Under the pieces are notes generated by a model. That model was not told the origin of the DNA. It made no database searches and was given only the letters and a program-made list of their open reading frames with translations. A stretch of DNA of 56,367 nt from a virus: the IMG/VR virus record IMGVR_UViG_3300020204_000079, positions 1 to 56,367 of that record, one strand, 5' to 3'. Positions 50,835-56,367 of the stretch are shown piece by piece. The first letter of the stretch is position 1. Each line of letters starts with the position of its first letter. The position numbers and the translations under genes were made by a program.

Positions 50835-50974
50835 TTTCGTTCTCCTTTCACCGTCTGCTGTGGGACGCGCCCGATTGCCCAGGCATAGGCTGCCTAGTAC
50901 CTCTGACCAAACCGCTTGTTGTAGTTGGTGTAGAACGCGATGATGAAGTCCTCGACCTTGTTGGTGTCGAGGGT
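50835..50974 (-). other. Gap with a startless coding-like fragment
   Basis: Directly after the TGA of the upstream gene, the same frame continues open for 26 codons (…V-E-D-F-I-I-A-F-Y-T-N-Y-N-K-R-F-G…) and stops. It looks like a genuine protein end but has no start codon; removing one A at the upstream ATGAA would supply one. It may be a frameshifted small gene. The rest of the gap holds the next gene's ribosome site. Confidence 0.35.
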
Positions 50975-51418
50975 TCATGCTGTTGCTCCTTGTTGTGTTG
51001 CATCGCGCAATAGCTCCGACGTGGTCGGCTCGTGCATCCCTGTGAACCTGACTGGCGCGGCTCTGAACATCTCGTCATTGATTTGCTGGCACAACTCCAG
51101 CCAAAGGCACTCGATACCGCTCAATTGCTCAAGTACTGCCGCAGAAAACCGGCTTTTCACCCCATCTAACGGAACGGCGTGGCGCTCTTTTCGCTCTTGA
51201 ATTGCCCGGTTGATGACCTGAACAAACCTTTTCCACTGCTCGCTGGTGAACGCGCCATCTCGAGCGACCGCCCCAAGTACCCGCCGGTCGATTATTGAGA
51301 CTGTTAGGTCGGTCTCAAGCATAAGCATAGACACGGTGTCCCGCAGTTTTTGGCGAGCGAGCGAGTCAAAGCTGCTGTCTTGACTCAGCACGAATGTGCT
51401 TTTGATTTCGACTTTCAT
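50975..51418 (-). CDS. Hypothetical protein, 147 aa
   Basis: 147 residues from ATG 51418 behind AGGAGAAGCG. Mixed alpha/beta with a helical C-terminal half; no motif recognised. Member of the leftward island. Confidence 0.66.
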   Translation of the reverse strand: MKVEIKSTFVLSQDSSFDSLARQKLRDTVSMLMLETDLTVSIIDRRVLGAVARDGAFTSEQWKRFVQVINRAIQERKERHAVPLDGVKSRFSAAVLEQLSGIECLWLELCQQINDEMFRAAPVRFTGMHEPTTSELLRDATQQGATA

Positions 51419-51440
51419 TTCGCTTCTCCTGTTGATTAAA

Positions 51441-51683
51441 TCAAACCTTGGCTGGATCAGCTTCCAAGCCGAACAGTTCAAAGTACTTCTCGGGGCTGAC
51501 TTTGGTCACCCTTACACATTCCTCACCGCCAAGCCGCATGCTCCGACAATGGTCGGGGTAGCACATGTCAGCGATTTCCCAGGCGCGCTTGGCGCTGGTG
51601 TAGCTGTAGGGTTTGCCGGTGGTTGGGCGAAGGACGACCCAGTCGTCGTCCAGGGTTTTGATGTGGATGATGAATAGTTCCAT
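51441..51683 (-). CDS. Small hypothetical protein, 80 aa
   Basis: 80 residues from ATG 51683 with AAGGAGC upstream. F-I-I-H-I-K-T-L-D-D-D-W-V-V-L-R-P and R-A-W-E-I-A-D-M-C-Y. No known family. Confidence 0.7.
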   Translation of the reverse strand: MELFIIHIKTLDDDWVVLRPTTGKPYSYTSAKRAWEIADMCYPDHCRSMRLGGEECVRVTKVSPEKYFELFGLEADPAKV

Positions 51684-51719
51684 TTGATGCTCCTTAATGG
51701 GGGCTTGCGCCCCCTGGGT

Positions 51720-53789
51720 TTACATGACACGGCGCGTGTCGCGCTGTTCCAGCTGTTTGATTACTGTTTTCAGCGAAGACTTGTGCATGTCGTCCAGCGT
51801 GACCGGGCAACCGACTGCGTAGGCTTGCGAGAATTGCCAAGCGTTGGTGTATATGCCAAAGCCGACGACATCGACGCCGTACAACTTGTAGGCAGCGCTG
51901 GTAAGCTGCTGCATAGAGTTGATTTCGCCGAACCCGTCCGTAATGACCACTACTACCTTGCGCTGGTGGGGCATGGCGGACAGCTGTTCGCAGGCTGTTT
52001 TGACGCCCTGGTAGTCCGGTGTTCCGTAGTTCGGCAGCCGCTTCATAAGGTCGAAGTGGTGCGGAACATTGGCGCATTTGTCAGCAAAGCGCTTAGCAAC
52101 TACCAGGGTGCAGTTGCCGCTGTCCATCATGGTGGAATGGTAGACGCCAGCCAAGTCAGTGTTTGTACCGCCACCCATGCCGTACCGTGCGTTTTGGAAG
52201 CCGACAACTTCAACGTCAGCACCCGACGCCTCGCAAGCTGTTGCAACAGCCCAGCCAAGATCAACAGCGCTGTTGATGGACGAACCTTTCATCGAGGCAG
52301 ACAGGTCGATGACAACCGAGACCGCAGTATCGATGCCATCGGCAAACCACCGGCGCTTGAACACTTGCTCGGAGCCAGCCAACATGCGGGGCGCGCGCTT
52401 GCCGTCGAAGCGACCGCCCATCGCGCCACCGTCCCAGCCGCAGCGCTCCGGAGCGTTAAGAATCCGGAACAGCTGAGCCTTGAGGGCGGGGAGCGAGGAG
52501 CCGTTTAGCTTTTTAAGCTTGTTGCGCACGGTGCGCTCGGTTACATCCTGCAACTGCGACCACTTGCGCATGTCACTGCGCATTGCGGGAGCGATGGCGG
52601 GAAGGTTGATGGCACCCTTGGTGCGCTGGGCAATACCCTGGAAGACATCGTCCACGTTTGGCTCGGGGGCAATGACCGCCTCCTCGCTAAAGGTGTCCGA
52701 CTCAGGGGCGATGAACGGGTCGCCGACCTCGGTGCCGCCGGTTTCATCAGCACCATCGTCGGCGTCACCGGCGCTGTCGAAGAGCGTGTCGCCCGACTCG
52801 GGTGCAGCCTCGGCGTTGGCAGAAGCTTCCTCAGACAGTGCGTCAGCCTCAGCCTGGGCAGCAGCTTTGGCAGCAGCGTCGGGGTCGTCATCACCGAAGT
52901 TGTCATTGGCATCGTCCTCCGCGAAACGCGAGGGGGGATTCCAATGCCCGCTAGGTCCATCGGTGTCGGTGTCAGCATCAGCATCAGCATCAGCACCAGC
53001 ACCGAATAAGTCGTCGTCGGCAGCGTCCTGCGGCTCGGCGTCGTCGCCTTGCTGCTGGGGCATTGACTGCGGACCCTGAAGCTTGGTGAACGTATCGGGG
53101 AACTGCTGTTTCCAGCTGTCCACAAACTGTTCGGCGATCACCAGGGCACCAGCGCTGCCCTTGCGATCAAGCGGCAGGAGCTTGACTGCGTCGGCTGCTG
53201 CTGCATACAGCGCGCGGTGCGGTTCAGGGATGCGCCCCAGAAGCTGCTTAGCAAAACCGTTACCGTCACCCATTGCAGCGCGGCAAACCAGCGCCAGAGC
53301 GAAGGGTGCCGAGTTGATGCTGCAAGGGTTGAATTCGCCGTCAGCAATGATTTTGCTGGTGAACTTGCTCATCAACTTTTTGAACATCGAACGGGCACCG
53401 CGAGCCTTGCCGCTGGTAATGACCGCATGCTCGATCCGGGCGTCCTCGATGCCGTTCCAGCAGTGGTGAATCAGCGCACCCTTGTGGCGCGTCACGCCAG
53501 ACTGGGTGTAGGCGACGTGCCCGAGTTCATGCAGCGTATAGGCGCTGATGAAGTCCGCCTCCTGGCGGTTGATCATGGCGTTGTCAGGCAGCGCTGGGTA
53601 GTTGATCCGGAAGGAATTGACCCAGTCGGTGTCGGTGTTGTTCACGCTCCACGATGCAAACGCCACGTCACCCTCGAAAGTGGCGACGCCGGTGCCGACC
53701 TTGAAGCGAAAGCCAAGGTTTGCCAACTGCTTGTTGGCGTGGGAGAGGGCGGCAGCTTTGACGCGCGCCCCTTGTATGCGGTTTGTCAT
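51720..53789 (-). CDS. CobT-like metalloprotein with VWA domain
   Basis: 689 residues. N-terminal metallopeptidase-like region with H-E-L-G-H at 87-91 and N-G-I-E-D-A-R-I-E soon after (third ligand), then an acidic, Asp/Ala-rich linker (about 260-390), then a VWA domain (from about 485) with MIDAS D-L-S-A-S. This order matches CobT, the VWA subunit of cobaltochelatase, and MoxR-partner proteins. The AAA+ partner is encoded 11 bases upstream in the same operon. The chelatase catalytic subunit CobN is absent, so metal insertion into a tetrapyrrole is unlikely without a host CobN; a chaperone or remodelling role is more general. Confidence 0.85.
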   Translation of the reverse strand: MTNRIQGARVKAAALSHANKQLANLGFRFKVGTGVATFEGDVAFASWSVNNTDTDWVNSFRINYPALPDNAMINRQEADFISAYTLHELGHVAYTQSGVTRHKGALIHHCWNGIEDARIEHAVITSGKARGARSMFKKLMSKFTSKIIADGEFNPCSINSAPFALALVCRAAMGDGNGFAKQLLGRIPEPHRALYAAAADAVKLLPLDRKGSAGALVIAEQFVDSWKQQFPDTFTKLQGPQSMPQQQGDDAEPQDAADDDLFGAGADADADADTDTDGPSGHWNPPSRFAEDDANDNFGDDDPDAAAKAAAQAEADALSEEASANAEAAPESGDTLFDSAGDADDGADETGGTEVGDPFIAPESDTFSEEAVIAPEPNVDDVFQGIAQRTKGAINLPAIAPAMRSDMRKWSQLQDVTERTVRNKLKKLNGSSLPALKAQLFRILNAPERCGWDGGAMGGRFDGKRAPRMLAGSEQVFKRRWFADGIDTAVSVVIDLSASMKGSSINSAVDLGWAVATACEASGADVEVVGFQNARYGMGGGTNTDLAGVYHSTMMDSGNCTLVVAKRFADKCANVPHHFDLMKRLPNYGTPDYQGVKTACEQLSAMPHQRKVVVVITDGFGEINSMQQLTSAAYKLYGVDVVGFGIYTNAWQFSQAYAVGCPVTLDDMHKSSLKTVIKQLEQRDTRRVM

Positions 53790-53800
53790 GCGTTGTCCTT

Positions 53801-55021
53801 TCAGGCAGCAACTTCCATTTCACTGTCGCTGGTCGTAATTGCCAGCACGGGGTCGAAACTCACTAGTGCAGTGCCCAGTGCAGCGCGCAGCGCGTCGTCG
53901 GAGACGTTGGCTTTCCAAAGCTGTTGAAGAACCTCGGCTGACTCGGGAGACGCACGGTTGACCATTGTTTCCTCGAAGGCACCCCGGAAGTCCTGACCAT
54001 CAGTCAGCGCCTCGGCGAGGTAGAACGCCTCGCGCAGCGTTGGGATATGGTCAAGCTGGGCAGAATCACCGGCTTGGCGGCAGACGGTCAGGAAGGCGAC
54101 GATTACCTCAGCGAGCGGCAGCTTGACGCCAGCGCGCATCGAGATGACCTTGGCTTCCATTTCAGGCTTGAGGTAGCTGAAGTTCAGCGTTTTAGCGAAG
54201 CGGTTGACGAAGGCGACGTTTTGCTCACGCACCCCGACGTACATGCCGGTGAAATCACCGCGACCGTTAGAGTTGTCAGCAGCCATGAACACGACGCCGG
54301 GAGCCTTGCGGATCACCTGTCCGGTTTCGGGAATGGTGACCACGCCTTCAGGTTCCAGCGGAGCGTGGAGCGCCGACAAGTACTCAGGACGGGCAAAGCT
54401 GACCTCATCGAGCAGGATGATTGCACCCGGGCGCTGCATGCCGCGTAGGATGACGCCTTGCTGGTAGACCGTGCTGCCGTTTTTGACGCGCTCACCGCCA
54501 ATGAATTCGTAACGCTCAGCACCGGAGTCGAAGCTGACCCGGATAAAGGCGCGACCAAGACCGGCGGCGACGTTTTTGACAAACTCGGTTTTGCCGGTGC
54601 CAGCGGGACCAGCCAGCCAGACGTTGCGTCCGCGCTTAATGGCAACGACAGCGGAAAACAGCAGTTCGGCGTCGAACTTGTACATCGGGTCAAGTATCGG
54701 GGCGGCGGGGTCGTTCCAGACCTCGACCTCGGTGCCAGCGTATTTGCCGCGGATGCCAAACACCTGACCCAGGGTGGCGGTTTTGACAACAGCAACGTCA
54801 GGCTGTTCGACCGGCTGTTCAACAGCAGCGGGGGCAGCAGCGCCCCAGACGCCAGCGATCAGACCGACCTGGGGAAGCGCAGCAGCCACAACCTCACCGG
54901 GCAGCGCAGAGACAGCGGCGACCATTTCCTCCTTGGAGGCACGGGCGAGATCGCGTCCTTTGCCGGTTACCCGGCGCAGCACGTCATTGAGTTGGGGTTT
55001 GGAGAGTATGTCAAGGTTCAT
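53801..55021 (-). CDS. MoxR/CobS-like AAA+ ATPase
   Basis: 406 residues from ATG 55021 behind AAAGGTAACC. Walker A G-P-A-G-T-G-K-T at 138-145, Walker B I-I-L-L-D-E (Asp205-Glu206) and the sensor region with A-D-N-S-N-G-R-G-D. The N-terminal ~80 residues are an Ala-rich helical extension with an SAP/HeH-like start (L-S-K-P-Q-L-N-D-V-L-R-R-V-T-G-K). CobS-type proteins with CobT-type partners occur in several phages. Function here unknown. Confidence 0.88.
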   Translation of the reverse strand: MNLDILSKPQLNDVLRRVTGKGRDLARASKEEMVAAVSALPGEVVAAALPQVGLIAGVWGAAAPAAVEQPVEQPDVAVVKTATLGQVFGIRGKYAGTEVEVWNDPAAPILDPMYKFDAELLFSAVVAIKRGRNVWLAGPAGTGKTEFVKNVAAGLGRAFIRVSFDSGAERYEFIGGERVKNGSTVYQQGVILRGMQRPGAIILLDEVSFARPEYLSALHAPLEPEGVVTIPETGQVIRKAPGVVFMAADNSNGRGDFTGMYVGVREQNVAFVNRFAKTLNFSYLKPEMEAKVISMRAGVKLPLAEVIVAFLTVCRQAGDSAQLDHIPTLREAFYLAEALTDGQDFRGAFEETMVNRASPESAEVLQQLWKANVSDDALRAALGTALVSFDPVLAITTSDSEMEVAA

Positions 55022-55030
55022 GGTTACCTT

Positions 55031-55183
55031 TCAGAGAACAAGACCGAAAACCAGCAGCGCGTAAACCAGCGCAGCGGCAGCGAAGAACTGAAGAACAGCA
55101 AGTAACTGCTTAGCAAGGAAACATACCGTTCGGTATTGTTCCCGTCGACGCAGGGTGCGCGTAATTTCCTGGGCGGCGTTCAT
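55031..55183 (-). CDS. Small membrane protein, 50 aa
   Basis: 50 residues from ATG 55183, overlapping the previous stop in an ATGA arrangement. N terminus basic (T-R-T-L-R-R-R-E), C-terminal half a hydrophobic helix (about 24-50, Ala/Leu/Val/Phe) that would span the membrane. Ends 9 bases before the AAA+ gene. The operator at 55121-55138 lies within it. Holin-like or superinfection-exclusion roles are conceivable. Confidence 0.65.
   Translation of the reverse strand: MNAAQEITRTLRRREQYRTVCFLAKQLLAVLQFFAAAALVYALLVFGLVL
55121..55138. promoter_or_regulatory. Operator-like inverted repeat in the leftward island
   Basis: ATACC and GGTAT arms separated by GTTC, with the outer TTG of the right arm also matching the set. 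Same 4-base spacing as the 44315 operator. It suggests that the repressor also controls, or fine-tunes, expression of the AAA+/VWA genes downstream. Confidence 0.5.
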
Positions 55184-55380
55184 CGAGCCTCCATTGCAAA
55201 CTGGAGATTTGCGTAACTAGAAGCCAACGACACCGTGTAGCCGAGTTTGCGGATGGTCGCCAGAGCCTGGGGCGTAAGGGTTTTGGTACCCGCAAGCTCG
55301 CATAAAAGCTTGGCTGTGTCATTAACCGGGTAAGCGGTCGGGCGACCGTAGACTTCGCGGATTTGGACAACGCATTCCAT
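55180..55380 (-). CDS. Small hypothetical protein, 66 aa
   Basis: 66 residues from ATG 55380 (TTG 55386 also possible). V-Q-I-R-E-V-Y-G-R-P-T-A-Y-P-V-N and an internal helical segment (T-P-Q-A-L-A-T-I-R-K-L-G-Y). Related short proteins occur in enterobacterial and Burkholderia phages; no function known. Coupled to the membrane protein after it. Confidence 0.68.
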   Translation of the reverse strand: MECVVQIREVYGRPTAYPVNDTAKLLCELAGTKTLTPQALATIRKLGYTVSLASSYANLQFAMEAR

Positions 55381-55382
55381 GA

Positions 55383-55658
55383 TCAAACCTCGGCGTAGGG
55401 AAGGTTGTTAAACAGGTCAAGGTCAACGTCGAGCGAGACCCTTTCGGTCGGGCTGAGGGCGACGATGGCGCGAACGTGCGGGTCGGCAAGCTTCCCGGCA
55501 ATATGCTCATGGAGCATCGAGAAGGTCACCGGGAAGCGAAGGTCACTGGGCAGGCTGCGAACAAAAGCTTCGCTGAGCATCCGGTTGTAGTTGCGCTTGA
55601 TGCCGGTGATAGTTGCGGCAAGAAGCAATGGCTGGGTGAAATACTTGATTTTGCTCAT
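55383..55658 (-). CDS. Hypothetical protein, 91 aa
   Basis: 91 residues, first gene of the leftward island. Basic N terminus, then L-L-A-A-T-I-T-G-I-K and an acidic end (V-D-L-D-L-F-N-N-L). The ribosome site is weak. Unrecognised. Confidence 0.55.
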   Translation of the reverse strand: MSKIKYFTQPLLLAATITGIKRNYNRMLSEAFVRSLPSDLRFPVTFSMLHEHIAGKLADPHVRAIVALSPTERVSLDVDLDLFNNLPYAEV

Positions 55659-56115
55659 GGTTCAGTCGGGAACTTTCATTGCGCCAAGTACCGTCAGCGC
55701 AGCGGTAGGACAGGGCGTCCGCACTTGCCCATCACGATGGGCAAGGTCTGAAACCCTGTTGCAGCCGGGTCAGAAGATCGGCTGGGTCCGGTGGATTCCG
55801 CTCGGGCAGGTCGTGCGCACTTTACGGTCGCGTTAGCACCCGGACTCTGGCGGCTTGGTCCGACCATCAGACCTATCGCCCACCAGGACATTCATCGGTC
55901 GCCTGGAACCTATCTCCCGGTCGTGTCGGTCGTGGGAGAGAACTACTAAAGAACGGAACCGACAGGAGAGAGTGTAGGGAGTAGTAATACTCTGAGTCAA
56001 TACCTTGTGATAAGAATTGTTGTCAGAATGTTGTTTTTTTACGATTCCTGAATGCTGACAATGACTTACAAGTCCCCACACTTTGTAGGGTTTTTCAAAA
56101 CTGAAAGGTGAAAAG
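55659..56115. promoter_or_regulatory. Divergent control region between island and late operon
   Basis: 457 bases with no convincing gene; the long minus-strand frame across it is a shadow. It contains an inverted repeat TCTCCC/GGGAGA (55913-55939) enclosing two GGTCGTG copies, a half operator CAATACC at 55998-56004, a possible promoter at 56017-56045, and near 56069-56096 a weak TACAA/TTGTA hairpin followed by GGGTTTTT, which may be a pause/terminator for Q-type antitermination. The leftward island promoter must also lie here, but I could not pin it down. Confidence 0.6.
56017..56045 (+). promoter_or_regulatory. Candidate late promoter
   Basis: TTGTTG at 56017-56022, 17-base spacer containing a T-run, TACGAT at 56040-56045. 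It would give a ~65-base leader to ATG 56116 containing the weak hairpin described above. Confidence 0.4.
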
Positions 56116-56277
56116 ATGAAAAAAGTAATCCCCATGAAGAAGTACGCAGCCGGTGGCGCAGTAGGCAAGTTCAAGCCATGCGCTGCGTGTAAGAACGTCG
56201 CAGCCTGCGCCAAGGCAGGCAAGTGCATGGCGCAAGGCATGAGGCGCGGCGGCATGGTCAAGGGCAAGAAGTGCTGA
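56116..56277 (+). CDS. Small Cys/Lys-rich phage protein, complete copy, 53 aa
   Basis: Complete form of the gene truncated at the left edge: 53 residues from ATG 56116, behind GAAAGGTGAAAAG. First gene of the late operon once the ends are joined. Basic with five cysteines (C-A-A-C, then C-A, then K-C-M, and a terminal Cys). Function unknown. Confidence 0.72.
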   Translation: MKKVIPMKKYAAGGAVGKFKPCAACKNVAACAKAGKCMAQGMRRGGMVKGKKC

Positions 56278-56367
56278 GTCATGGCTAAGGCTAAGTCCAC
56301 GGTCAACAGCGCCGGGAACTACACCAAACCCGGCATGCGTAAGGCGCTGTTCGAGTCCATCAAGGGC
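56127..56367. repeat. Right copy of the terminal overlap
   Basis: Matches bases 1-241 with three synonymous differences. It includes bases 56281-56367, the first 29 codons of the gene annotated at 155-337. Confidence 0.93.

Larger units (their letters stand above)
950..51987. repeat. Dispersed palindrome RACAGCTGTY, at least 26 copies
   Basis: ACAGCTGT starts at 950, 1543, 4526, 12130, 13017, 13668, 21909, 24254, 24488, 29438, 33007, 33723, 33931, 35817, 36421, 36849, 39402, 40196, 42632, 44526, 46521, 47738, 48941, 49077, 50599 and 51980. All 26 are followed by a pyrimidine and 24 are preceded by a purine. About one copy would be expected by chance. The copies occur in several reading frames, in both gene orientations and in gaps. 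Confidence 0.85.

Noticed and set aside
950-51987. LexA boxes as explanation for the ACAGCTGT palindromes
   Set aside because: LexA sites have CTGT ahead of ACAG with an 8-base spacer; here ACAG directly precedes CTGT.
51684-52508. 274-codon plus-strand frame opposite the VWA gene
   Set aside because: It is a mirror of the GC-rich coding strand. The minus-strand gene has clear HExxH and MIDAS motifs and a ribosome site; the plus frame has none.
53217-53927. 236-codon plus-strand frame at the AAA+/VWA junction
   Set aside because: Crosses both real minus-strand genes and has no ribosome site.
51720-55021. Cobalamin or chlorophyll biosynthesis genes
   Set aside because: Only AAA+ and VWA subunits are present, no chelatase catalytic subunit, and such pairs occur in other contexts.
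1-56367. CRISPR array, insertion sequence or transposase
   Set aside because: No evenly spaced direct repeats of CRISPR type and no transposase-like reading frame were seen.

Overview
The window is an essentially complete temperate tailed-phage genome. Bases 1-241 recur at 56127-56367 with three mismatches, so the unit is about 56.1 kb and closes on itself. No host DNA is visible. An integrase lies beside a 45-base copy of the 3' half of a bacterial tRNA-Asp, and there is a divergent repressor/Cro-type switch, so the phage is probably an integrating temperate phage. There is no tape-measure, tube or sheath gene. A portal/scaffold/coat block is followed by many fibre-like genes and internal-virion-type proteins, which suggests a short-tailed virion. 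The base composition, the tRNA-Asp att core and the gene mix fit a proteobacterial host, perhaps freshwater Burkholderiales; that is inference only.

Layout. (1) Late rightward operon, from 56116 across the join to 39984: small basic proteins, small terminase, cupin, holin, endolysin, large terminase, portal, scaffold, coat, terminator, head-tail adaptors, fibre genes (18-residue repeats, six tandem carbohydrate-binding-like modules, a Gly-rich protein), then a bilin cassette, a gpJ-like protein, an NlpC/P60 tail peptidase, small tail proteins, a GNAT acetyltransferase, two internal-virion-type proteins and a 2727-residue large polyvalent protein. (2) attP, a terminator and the leftward integrase at 40.0-41.2 kb. 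(3) Leftward early genes at 41.2-45.1 kb: nucleases, an SSB-like protein, a winged-helix protein and the repressor. (4) Rightward early genes at 45.2-49.8 kb: Cro-like protein, replication initiator-like protein, DnaB-like helicase, YbcO/DUF1364-like protein, RusA and a Q-like antiterminator. (5) A leftward accessory island at 49.9-55.7 kb: SpoT-like HD hydrolase, a MoxR/CobS-like AAA+ ATPase with a CobT-like VWA metalloprotein partner, and small proteins. (6) A 457-base regulatory gap before the late operon.

The main discovery is at 19772-20954: a heme oxygenase overlapped by a ferredoxin-dependent bilin reductase, placed among tail genes of a temperate phage that shows no cyanobacterial features. 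Together they would turn heme into biliverdin and then a reduced bilin. At the position of PcyA Glu76 the reductase has Asp52, and at PcyA Asp220 it has Pro190. This points away from ordinary PcyA and towards a PcyX-like enzyme.

Other notable points: a 10-base palindrome RACAGCTGTY found at 26 places; a RelA/SpoT-like domain inside the polyvalent protein together with a separate SpoT-type hydrolase; a repressor whose S24 protease dyad appears lost; and repeated CAATACC-N4-GGTATTG operators, one of them overlapping a perfect -35 box. Family names come from motif recognition and memory, not from database searches.
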